A stretch of DNA of 64,000 bases from Streptomyces cellulosae (GTDB taxonomy: Bacteria; Actinomycetota; Actinomycetes; Streptomycetales; Streptomycetaceae): positions 1-64,000 of the forward strand of contig NZ_JOEV01000054.1 of assembly GCF_000721105.1 (NCBI RefSeq), written 5' to 3'. The position numbers were made by a program, and so were the translations under genes. The notes beneath the pieces are model-generated. The model saw only the letters and a list, made by a program, of their open reading frames with translations. It did no database searches and was not told where the DNA came from. This document shows positions 36,555 to 45,100 of this stretch, piece by piece; position 1 is the stretch's first letter; each line of letters begins with the position of its first letter.

Positions 36555-38509
36555 GCGGCGCCCCCGATGACACGCACCCGGTGGTCGAAGGAGAACACCA
36601 GGGCCGGCCGGTCCAGGTCGATACGGTCGGTGGCCTCGCCCCGTTTGCCGGTGAGCGGATCGGCGGGGTGCAGCTTCACCTCGTCGACCAGTTCGACGCC
36701 CGGCACGCGCTGCAGCACGGCGAAGATCTCCCCGGCCTGCACCGGCCGGCCGAAGGGCCAGCCCGTGCCGTCGGCCCCGCCGGTCAGCGGATCCAGGTGC
36801 CGGTAGAGGGCATCGTGGGCCTGACGGCGCACCCGGTCGGTGTCCGTGCCGCGGAAGGCGTGCAGCGTCGCCACCACGGTGACGCCCTGGTAGAACGGCG
36901 GCCCCACGGCGAGCCGGGTGCCGATCAGGCGCCGCTCGTCGAGGTGGCGGGTGATGCGCCGCAGCAGGGCGTCGCCGGGCACGAGCTGCTCGAAGCGCAG
37001 CCGGCCGCCACGGTCCGGGACGGCTTGCGGCACCACGAGCACGCGCACGGCGTAGGCCCCGTGTTCGCTCTCCTCGCCCTCCAGGCAGGTGATGCGGGCG
37101 GTGTCGGGGGCCGCCCGCCGGGCGAGTTCCTCGTAGTCGCGCAGGGTGACGGCGCGTTCCTGGGCGCGCAGGGTGATGGGCGCGCGCACCTTGGCCTCTC
37201 GCACCGTCTCGCCGTCGACGCCGCCGCGAGCGGCCTCCCGGTTGACGACCTCGGCGACGTACGGGAGGGAACTGCGCAGCACCCGGACCGCGCCCCGCGC
37301 GACGTTGCCCGCCCGGCCGCCGCCCGTGCGGTAGCGGCGGGCCCTGATGACGGCTCCCTTGGACGGGACCGCCCCGTACTGCCGCAGCCGGCCGTCGGGT
37401 TCGCGTACGGCGGGGCCGAACGCGATCTCGCCGGTGGTGGCATCCAGGGTGAGGTGGCGGTCGGCGGGGCCCGACGCGGCGAAGTGCGGCACCACCTCCC
37501 AGTCCCGCCAGCCGTCGTGCTCGGCGACCTGGAGCAGCACAGGGGGCTGGTCGCCCACGACCGGGGCGTGCGCCAGCCGCAGCCGCTGCCCGGGCAGCCC
37601 GCTCGACTCGCCCAGAGTCTCGTCGCGGACGGTCTCGGCGTGCACGGCCGTCGTGGTGCCGCCGATGGTGAACGCCTCGCCCGACCGTACGGTGGGCGAG
37701 AGGGTGTAGAAGGGCTGGCCCGCCTTCGGCTCGGTGACCCGGCAGCGCAGCCAGCCCGCCTCGTGGCCGGCCGCCCGGGACAGCGCGTGGCCACCGGGCA
37801 CGTGCAGGACCACTTCACCGGGCCGGTTGAGGCCGCCGGTGCCGTCCCGGTCGAGCTCGCAGGGCTCCCAGCCGTCCTCGGTCCACGCCTCCCAGACAAG
37901 AGGGGGCTGGCGCGGGTCCACTCCCACGCCGTCCACCTGGCTGTCCAGGTTCAGCGCCACAGCGCAGTGCGGGACGGCCGCGGTCAGGCCCAGCAGCATG
38001 CAGTCGCCGGGCCGCGGCGACTCGGCGAAGCAGTGCACGTCCTTGCCCGCGGTGAGGTCGTCGGTGACGTCGGTCATCGCCTCCCCCGTGCGGTGCACCA
38101 GCAGACGGCCCAACGCGCTGGGCACCACGTTCAGTTCACGTTCGGTGGCGAAGACGACCGCTTCCTCGCTCTCGGTGCGCACGGTCGCCGCCTCGGTGCC
38201 GACCGGCACCAGCAACGTGTCGTCCTGCGGTGCGGACAGCCAGAACGTGAGGTCCGTACGCGCCGCGCTCGGCGGGAACAAGGTGATGCCGACGAGATCG
38301 AGGAAGGCGAGGTGGTTCTTCTCCGGCACCCGGTTGAGCCGGTAGACGATCTGGTCCGCGATGTGCGCGAACGTCTCCACGAGAGTGATCCCCGGATCGG
38401 AGACGTTGTGGTCGGTCCATTCCGGGGCGCGCTGCTGGATGTAGCGCTTGGCGTCGTCGACGAACTGCTGGAAACGGCGGTCGTCGAGGTTGGGCGTGGG
38501 CAGGGCCAT
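36551..38509 (-). CDS. cis11: Baseplate assembly protein J-like (Cis11)
   Basis: 652 aa. The N-terminus LDDRRFQQFVDDAKRYIQQR, EWTDHNVSDPGITLVETFAHI and YRLNRVPEKNHLAFLDLVGI is the hallmark of the putative baseplate assembly protein family of injection systems (T4 gp6 / P2 gpJ wedge). A large middle beta-rich domain and a C-terminal domain with DRVRRQAHDALYRHLDPLTGG and GRPVQAGEIFAVLQRVPGVELV complete the family layout. In the particle this is the main wedge protein joining the sheath-side gp25 to the outer baseplate. Its ATG at 38509 abuts the gp25 stop and its end overlaps the next start. Confidence 0.9.
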   Translation of the reverse strand: MALPTPNLDDRRFQQFVDDAKRYIQQRAPEWTDHNVSDPGITLVETFAHIADQIVYRLNRVPEKNHLAFLDLVGITLFPPSAARTDLTFWLSAPQDDTLLVPVGTEAATVRTESEEAVVFATERELNVVPSALGRLLVHRTGEAMTDVTDDLTAGKDVHCFAESPRPGDCMLLGLTAAVPHCAVALNLDSQVDGVGVDPRQPPLVWEAWTEDGWEPCELDRDGTGGLNRPGEVVLHVPGGHALSRAAGHEAGWLRCRVTEPKAGQPFYTLSPTVRSGEAFTIGGTTTAVHAETVRDETLGESSGLPGQRLRLAHAPVVGDQPPVLLQVAEHDGWRDWEVVPHFAASGPADRHLTLDATTGEIAFGPAVREPDGRLRQYGAVPSKGAVIRARRYRTGGGRAGNVARGAVRVLRSSLPYVAEVVNREAARGGVDGETVREAKVRAPITLRAQERAVTLRDYEELARRAAPDTARITCLEGEESEHGAYAVRVLVVPQAVPDRGGRLRFEQLVPGDALLRRITRHLDERRLIGTRLAVGPPFYQGVTVVATLHAFRGTDTDRVRRQAHDALYRHLDPLTGGADGTGWPFGRPVQAGEIFAVLQRVPGVELVDEVKLHPADPLTGKRGEATDRIDLDRPALVFSFDHRVRVIGGAA

Positions 38510-38965
38510 CTACAGGTCGCTTTCGCCGGCCGGGCCGCGCGGGCCGTCACCCGCGGGGCCGGAGTCCGAGTCGTCGTGGGAGGGGATGACGTAGAAGGGG
38601 AAGACCAGGCTTCGTGGGTTGTTGGTGCCGCGGATCGTGTAGCGCACGTCGATGAAGAGCACGCCCTGCTCGAAGCCCGCGGTCACCTCCACGTCGGTGA
38701 CCTCGATGCGCGGCTCCCATCGGTCGAGGCAGGTGTACACCTCGTGCTGGATGCGACCGGCGGTGGCCTCGTTGACCGGGGCGAAGACCAGGTCGTGGAT
38801 GGCGCAGCCGAACTCCGGGCGCATGGGACGCTCACCCGGCGCGGTGGCGAGGACCAGCCGGATGGCCTCCTCGATCTCGCGCTCCCCGCCGACCAGGGCG
38901 ATGCCTCCGGTGGGACCGATGCGCAGCGGGAACGCCCAGCCGGCACCGACGAACTGTTCGGCCAT
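38510..38965 (-). CDS. cis9: gp25/GPW-like baseplate protein (Cis9)
   Basis: 151 aa from the ATG at 38965 (overlapping the spike gene stop as TAATG); the longer frame upstream lies inside the spike gene. The core is GWAFPLRIGPTGGIALVGGEREIEEAIRLVL then ERPMRPEFGCAIHDLVFAP, with the EFGC motif and charged end that anchor the sheath to the baseplate in gp25 proteins. The IEVTDVEVTAGFEQGVLFIDVRYTIRGTNNPRSLVFPFYV stretch is family-typical. A C-terminal extension of about 20 Asp/Gly/Pro residues is extra. Without this protein, sheath assembly on the baseplate fails in related systems. Confidence 0.93.
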   Translation of the reverse strand: MAEQFVGAGWAFPLRIGPTGGIALVGGEREIEEAIRLVLATAPGERPMRPEFGCAIHDLVFAPVNEATAGRIQHEVYTCLDRWEPRIEVTDVEVTAGFEQGVLFIDVRYTIRGTNNPRSLVFPFYVIPSHDDSDSGPAGDGPRGPAGESDL

Positions 38966-40869
38966 TACAGGGGTACCGGCTTTCCGTTGATCGTGACGAG
39001 ACCCGTCAGCGGGACGGTGACGGCGCGGATGCCGACGTTGGCGACGGAGTTGACCTGGACGCTCCCGGTCGCCGAGAGGGACGCCGTGCCCAGGGCCTTG
39101 AGGCTCAGCGCGCCCTTGGCGTCGACGTTGACGGCGCCGGTCACGGAGGAGACGTTGACCAGTCCACGGCCCTCGATCCGCAGGGGGCCGCCGCTCTTGA
39201 TGGTCAACGACCGGCGTGCGGACAGGGTGAGGTCCGTGCCGGCCTCGATGGACACCGCCCGGCTGCCCTTGATGCTGATCGTCCCCCGGCTGTCGATGCT
39301 GATCTCGGTCCTCGTACGGTCCAGGTGGATGGTGAGCCGGTCGTCGCCGCTGGCCAGCCGCACGCCCTGGCGACGGGCGCCGGTCTGCTGGCTCAGCAGG
39401 TCCATGCGGTTTCCCTGCCGGTCGGAGACGGTGTGCCGGACCGCCGACTGTTTGAGTCCGTCGTGCAGCGGAACGTCCCCGACGACGGTCGGCCTGTCCT
39501 TGCCGTTGTAGAGACCGCCGATGACGAAGGGGTGGTCGAGGGCGCCCCGGTCGAAGGCGACCAGGACCTCGTCCCCGACATCCATCGGGAAGACGCCACC
39601 GCCGCCCTTGCCGCCCAGCTGCATGGTCCGCGTCCAGTCGCTCACATAGGCGTCGTCCAGCCACGGGAACTGGAGTTTCACCCGCCCCTGCCGCAGGGGG
39701 TCCTGAACGTCCGTCACCAGGGCGTTGGCGACGCCGGGCAACTGCGGTGAGCGGGCGGTGCCCCCCGAACCGGAGGTCAGCCCGTACAGGGAGCGCCACT
39801 GCCGGCCGCTGACCGTCAGCCAGGTCTCGTAGTGCCTGCCGTCGCCGAAGACGTGCCGGACCGAGGTCACCGTGTACTTGCCCTCGAAGGGCTTGCCGAC
39901 GTCGGTGAGGGCGACGGGAACGCCCGGCCGCAGCCGGGGGTTGCCGCGCACGGTCACCTCCAGCTCCGCGAACGAGGAGGTCACGTCGTCCGCGAGCGCG
40001 TCGGCGGCGTGCTTGACCTCCGCCTGGCGGTCGTAGGGCACGTGGGTCTCCACGAGCGTGGCCGCCTTGAAGGCGCCGCCGGTCTTCCCCGGCGTCGTGC
40101 CGATGCTGATGGCGGGGTTCGACCGCGCGGGCGCCGTGGCGGTGAGCTTCTTCTTGGCCAGCACGTCCCAGCCCCGGGACTCGACCTTGGTGACCTGGTC
40201 GGCCGAGGTGACCGCGGCCCGGCAGCGCAGGATGTCCGTGCCCGCCTGGAGGACGAAGGGACTCTTGTCGCCGGAGGTGCTCAGCGCGGGCGCGCCGGAG
40301 GCCGGGTCGGGCCGCAGCAGTTGGAACGTCCCCTTGGAGCTGAGGGACATCACCCTCTCGTTCTCGTCGGCGAGCCGGGCCAGGAAGTCCCAGTCGGTGA
40401 CGTTGGCCTGGCTGATGAACTCGTAGACCGTTGTGGTCGCGGTGATCGTGCCGACGGGGATGCCGCTGGCCGCGGCCAGTTTCCGGGCGATGTCGGACGC
40501 GGACTGGTTGCGGTACGCCGCCACGCGCCGCTGCCGCAGCAGACGGTGGCCCGGGTCGTACCCGCGCACGATGGTGAAGGTGCCCGTGCCGTCGTAGTCC
40601 GTCTCCAGGCCGGTGACCTCCCCGGTCAGCAGGGGATCCGTGGTTCCCTGGCCGTCGGCGACGGGGGCGAGAACCACCTTGGCGCCGATGTCGATGCCGA
40701 GCTGCCCGAGCACCTTGCGGCGCGGGTCGCGGAAGGTCAGCCGGAAGGCGCCGGGCACCCCGGCACCGAGGTCGACCCAGCCGCCCACCAGCAGCGGGGC
40801 GATCGCCGGGGGCAGGGGGCTGCCGCCCACCCGCACGTCCATGACGCTGGAGAACGCCGCCTGCACCAT
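38965..40869 (-). CDS. cis8: VgrG-like spike protein (Cis8)
   Basis: 634 aa from the ATG at 40869, overlapping the LysM gene stop by one base. The N-terminal part (about 1-350) is a gp27/phage-late-control-D-like domain (AYRNQSASDIARKLAAASGI, ANVTDWDFLARLADENERVM). It is followed by a gp5-like OB domain (VTDVQDPLRQGRVKLQFPWLDD, GVFPMDVGDEVLVAFDRGA, FVIGGLYNGKDRPTV). The C-terminus (about 480-634) is a repetitive beta-helix-like needle (ISIDSRGTISIKGSRAVSIEAG, LSATGSVQVNSVANVG). It forms the central spike at the tip of the tube. There is no PAAR repeat at the C-terminus and no separate PAAR gene is visible. Confidence 0.92.
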   Translation of the reverse strand: MVQAAFSSVMDVRVGGSPLPPAIAPLLVGGWVDLGAGVPGAFRLTFRDPRRKVLGQLGIDIGAKVVLAPVADGQGTTDPLLTGEVTGLETDYDGTGTFTIVRGYDPGHRLLRQRRVAAYRNQSASDIARKLAAASGIPVGTITATTTVYEFISQANVTDWDFLARLADENERVMSLSSKGTFQLLRPDPASGAPALSTSGDKSPFVLQAGTDILRCRAAVTSADQVTKVESRGWDVLAKKKLTATAPARSNPAISIGTTPGKTGGAFKAATLVETHVPYDRQAEVKHAADALADDVTSSFAELEVTVRGNPRLRPGVPVALTDVGKPFEGKYTVTSVRHVFGDGRHYETWLTVSGRQWRSLYGLTSGSGGTARSPQLPGVANALVTDVQDPLRQGRVKLQFPWLDDAYVSDWTRTMQLGGKGGGGVFPMDVGDEVLVAFDRGALDHPFVIGGLYNGKDRPTVVGDVPLHDGLKQSAVRHTVSDRQGNRMDLLSQQTGARRQGVRLASGDDRLTIHLDRTRTEISIDSRGTISIKGSRAVSIEAGTDLTLSARRSLTIKSGGPLRIEGRGLVNVSSVTGAVNVDAKGALSLKALGTASLSATGSVQVNSVANVGIRAVTVPLTGLVTINGKPVPL

Positions 40870-41597
40870 CAGCCGCTCACCTCCTCGCCCGCGGGCATCA
40901 CCAGTTCGGTCCCCGGGGCCAGCCGGGAGGGATCGTCGATGCCGTTCGCCTCGGCGATGGCCCGCCAGGCGGTGGCGTCCCCGTACTCGCGCCAGGCGAG
41001 CGACTGCAGGGAGTCGCCCGCCACCACCCGGTGCACCCGTTGCGCGGTGAGCGCGCCGGAGGTCGGGTTCTGCCCCTTGGCCTTGGAGGGGATCTCGTGC
41101 AACCGCACCTGGCAGGTGGCGCGAAGGGGCACCCCCGTGGTGCCGAACAGGTTGTAGGTGACCTGGACGGACTCCACGTAGGAGGTGAAGCGCGCGGTGG
41201 AGAAGGAGCCCCACTGGAACACCACCCATGGCGTGGAGGGCTGCTTGGCCGCGATGCTCTTCTGCGTCACCTCGCAGCACGAGAACAGCGCCTCCACCTT
41301 CTTCAGCACCGAGTTGCCACCGGGCTGATCGGAGGAGTCCAGCAGGATGTCCACGGTCAGCTCCCGCGGTTGCGGCCCCATGAACTCCGGCAGCGCTCCG
41401 TCCCGCACGGCCGCGGTCGGCGTGGTCTTCCACTGCGCACGGCGGCTCAGTGCCAGCTGCGAGGGATTGAAGTCGAAGTCGAACGTCTTGATCAACGCAC
41501 CGGGCGTGGTGCTGTAGCCGATCGGTGGTTCGTGGATCGCCAGTGCCGCTCGCACCAGGCTCTTGCCCGCGCCGCCCTTGCTCGTCTTGCCTGCCAT
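40869..41597 (-). CDS. cis7: LysM-containing baseplate protein (Cis7)
   Basis: 242 aa. The N-terminal domain has GALIKTFDFDFNPSQLALSRR, ELTVDILLDSSDQPG and YVESVQVTYNLFGTTGVPLRA, which matches the baseplate hub-type domain of Afp7/gp53-like proteins. The C-terminal LysM motif is VHRVVAGDSLQSLAWREYGDA, WRAIAEANGIDDPSRLAPGTELVMP. This LysM forms the tube-baseplate junction in related systems and is not an envelope anchor. It starts 9 bp after the second tube gene, and its stop overlaps the spike start by one base. Confidence 0.88.
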   Translation of the reverse strand: MAGKTSKGGAGKSLVRAALAIHEPPIGYSTTPGALIKTFDFDFNPSQLALSRRAQWKTTPTAAVRDGALPEFMGPQPRELTVDILLDSSDQPGGNSVLKKVEALFSCCEVTQKSIAAKQPSTPWVVFQWGSFSTARFTSYVESVQVTYNLFGTTGVPLRATCQVRLHEIPSKAKGQNPTSGALTAQRVHRVVAGDSLQSLAWREYGDATAWRAIAEANGIDDPSRLAPGTELVMPAGEEVSG

Positions 41598-41606
41598 GTG
41601 CGGGCC

Positions 41607-42032
41607 TCAGTCCGTGAAGCCGTGGTGGATGATCTCCAGGACCTCCGTGGCCACGCCCGGGTTGGCCGGATCCAGATGCGGGCCCTGCCAGCGCACCGGC
41701 AGGACGTCGACCAACCCCCAGCGGGCCACCACGGAACCGTCGGCGCGCAGGGCGGCGATCTGCGCCGTCGGGCGGGTGATGCCGGTGGCCACGGACGAGA
41801 TCCAGGCCGCCGTCCTGGCCGTGTCGGGGGTCAGCGGCCGGGTGAGACGGATGCTGGAGAAGGTGACCCGGGAGGGCAACTGCCACACGAACCCGTTGTT
41901 GCCGCCTTCCTGGTGCTGCTCGGTCTCCACCTCCGACGACAAGCCCTCGCACCCGTTGAAGTACCCGAGGCTCTCGCCGTCGATGGTCAGGGTGAAGTAG
42001 ATGGTGGAACCGGGGTCGAGATCGCTGGGCAT
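41607..42032 (-). CDS. gp19-like tube protein (tube initiator)
   Basis: 141 aa. FTLTIDGESLGYFNGCEGLSSEVE and SSIRLTRPLTPDTARTAAWISSVATG follow the T4 gp19-like tube fold. WLVDVLPVRWQGPHL-type sequence and VATEVLEIIHHGFTD close the domain. It resembles the other tube protein at 46775-47218 only distantly. The position next to the LysM protein matches Afp5, which sits at the base of the tube. GAAGGAAAG lies upstream of the ATG at 42032. Confidence 0.88.
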   Translation of the reverse strand: MPSDLDPGSTIYFTLTIDGESLGYFNGCEGLSSEVETEQHQEGGNNGFVWQLPSRVTFSSIRLTRPLTPDTARTAAWISSVATGITRPTAQIAALRADGSVVARWGLVDVLPVRWQGPHLDPANPGVATEVLEIIHHGFTD

Positions 42033-42051
42033 CGGAGGTCGGCTTTCCTTC

Positions 42052-42113
42052 TGCGTTGCTGCGGTTGGTGCGGTTGCTGCGTTGCGGCGGTCACTGCGGT
42101 TGCTGCGGTTGCT
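42052..42113. repeat. TGCGGTTG-type iterations in the leader
   Basis: TGCGGTTG(C/G)TGCGGTTGCTGCG units recur through about 60 bp in the 140-bp gap upstream of the second tube gene. On the coding (minus) strand it is an iterated GCAACCGCA stretch ending just before the GAAGGAAAG ribosome binding site. It could come from slippage or affect translation of the tube gene. Confidence 0.55.
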
Positions 42114-42172
42114 TTGCCGCGCAGGGCGGCGGGGGGCGGTGGTGAGGTCCGGTCGGCGGTTTCCGGTCGTGG

Positions 42173-45100
42173 TCAGCGGCGCGGATCGCGCAACTGACCG
42201 ATCCGCTCACGGTCCAGCCGCAACTCGGCACGGAGCAGCCGGGTCAGGGGGCCGATCAACCGGTGGGTCAGCTCATCGAGTTGGCCGTCCGTGAGGGAGC
42301 GAGCGTCGAAGCCTGCCGCGGCGGCGGGGGCCTGCTCCGAGGACCGCGCAGGCGGGTGCGCCGACCGGGCCGGGACCGAGCTCACCGAGGTGGGGGGTGC
42401 CGCCGGCACGGGGCGGGGTGCCGGTCCGGGAGGAGGACCGACAGGCACGGACGTGACCGGCGCCGTCGGCCCCGGCGGGGACGACCGGTGCGGGTCCGCC
42501 GCGGAGCGCTGGACCGCGGGCGGCGCGAACCCCGCCGTGCCCCGCACCGGACGGTGCACCCCTGGGGGCTCGGGCTCGGGTCGACCGGGCCGTGGCGGGA
42601 GGACGTCCGGTGCGGCGACCGGGTCGTCCGCGGTGCGGGCCCGCTGGGCGGAGCCGAGAGCAGGGGCGACTGTTCCGGTGCCGCCCGTCCCCCGGACACC
42701 CGCGGCTACGGGAGCTCCGAGGCCGACGGCGACGGGGTGCCCGGGGCCGGAGGCGCCGACGGCTCGCGCGGCGGGGGCCACGGGACCCGGTGCGGTACGC
42801 GACGCCGCGACGGGCGCGCCCGGCCGGGAAAGCCGCTGCACCGCCCGGCTGTCGGGGTCGGCGGCCACGCCCGCGCGGGCAGTGGGCCCTCCGGACATCT
42901 CCGCGCCTCCCACCGGGCGACCGGGGACCGCGGACGGACCTGGAAGAGGCACGAGGTGCGGCTGGGAGGCAGGGATGCCGGCCGTGGGCGAGGGCATCAC
43001 GGGTCCGGACGGCCCACCGTGCTGCGAAGAGCGCTGAAGGGGGGTCAGGCGTACCGGGGCAGATGCCTTCGTGCCGTGGCCGGGCGTGGTTGCCGCGTGA
43101 TCGGGCGTGGTTCCCGCGAGGCCCGGCGGCGCGGACGGCGTCGTACGCGAACCGGTCGCTCCCGGTGTGCTCGGCAACGGCCGCGCCCCCGGGAGGGAGA
43201 CGCCCGCGGGCTCGGAGGAAGCACCGGCCGAAGGCATGACCGCAGAACGCTGGACCCGGGCGCCTCGGACACCGGTGGCAGCCTCATGCTTCACCGGCCG
43301 GACGGGCAGCGGGGCCGGGGCGGCGCGGGTTGCCCCGCGCACCGACGGCCCGTGCCCGTCCTCGCTCGCGGGGTCGGGCACGCGGGAGCTCTCGGAGGCG
43401 GCCGACACGTCAGGAACTGTCGCGCCGCGCCCGGTCGGCACGGGCCGGGAACCCGTGAGGGACGTCTGGACGGTTGCCGCGTGAGCCCGCGGGGCACGGC
43501 GGTTCGCGGCCTCCGGGCCTGCGTATACGTGCGGGGGGACGTGTGGGGCCCGGTCTGCGGCCCCCTGTCCCACGAGACCGCGCGGCGCCTGGGCCGGGGA
43601 TCGCTGTGCGGACACCTCCGGGCCCGGTGCCGCTGCGGATGCGGAGGGCGGCGCGCTGACGGATGCGGCCGTGCGGACGAAGACGGCGTCGGCCGCACGC
43701 GCCAGGCGTGTGGCCTTCGGTAGCCCGGCGGTCTCACCGGTGACGCGCCGGCGCTGCACCGGTGCGGGGCCGTCGGGGAGACCGGTACCGCCGGCCGCGG
43801 CAGCGGCGATCCGGCGGATGGGGGGTTGCTCGGCGCGCGGAACGGCACGAGAGGGCGCCGACGGACCGACCTCCACCCCGGGGCCGGGACCGGGGCCGGG
43901 GCCGGGACCAGGACCGGGCCCCGGCGCCCGGCGTGGCTGGACGGTGGCTCGTACCGCTGAGGGCACGTCTGCCGTACGCGACACCACGGTGTCCCCCGCG
44001 CTCGCGGGCGCACCCGCCCGCCACGGTCGGACGGCGTCCCACCGACTTGGAGGCATGCCTGTCCGCCGGGACCGGAGGGTGTCCCCCGCGACCGACGGCG
44101 CGACCGCCCCCTCGGACCCGCGGCCACGCCGCAGGACACGGTCCACGGCTTCGGACATGGACGACTTGGAGGACCTGGACAATGCGGTCGCGGCAGACCC
44201 CTGCCGTCCGGCCTCCCCGGACGTCGTGACGTTCACGGCGGAAGCGCGCTGCGCCGGCGGAGCCGCGGATGCGGCGAGCACCGGACCTGACTGCGCGGGA
44301 GTGGATGTTCCGGCAGGCCGAAGGGCTCGCAGTGGTACGGCGACGGCGCCACCGTCGGCGTGCGGCGCGGGTGACGGGGCGGCCCCTCGTGGGGTCAGGG
44401 GCAGCGCCGTGGCGAGCGGACGGAAGGAACTGAGCGCCCGTGCCACCGGACGCGCGGCCTCGAGTACGCCGTTCCGGCCGGTCCGCGTCGTCCGTACGGG
44501 ATCGTCCGCGGGTGGGGGGCTGTGCTGTGGGCCAGCGGCGCGGGTGGCCGGGGCAGAGGCCTGCGGAGGGAGAGGCGCGCGCTGCACGGCAGCAGCCGAC
44601 GTGGAGGTCTGCGCTTGCGGTGAACGCCGGGCCGAAGTGGACGCGGTGGAGCCCACGGCACCGGACGGCGGGAGGGAGGAAGGGCGGGAAGGCGGGCGAG
44701 AGGAAGGGGAAGGCTCAGCCGGCGGTGACGGTTCGGGCACGGGCGTGGGTGTCGGCCCGGTCCCCGGCACCGGAACGTGCGGCCCGGACCCCGTGCTCGT
44801 CGTCGCCGGGAGCGGGCGTACTCCCTGCGCGCTGGTGTCACTTGCCGGCTCCGGCCTCGCGTCCTTCGTGGAACGCGAAACCGGGACCGGAGCCGTACGT
44901 CGGTCCGTACCCGCCGGGAGAGGCGTGCTCACGCCTTGCACGGCCCGCGCCCCGGAGTCAGGAGCGGAGGGCCGGGCAGAGGAGGTGAGCTGCCGGGACA
45001 CAGCGGTGGCCGTGCGGTGCACCGAGGGGGCACCGGTGGGCGCGCCGGAGTCGGATGTGGCTGCTCGGCCGCGCGTCAGGGGCAGGGTGCCGGCCGGCGG

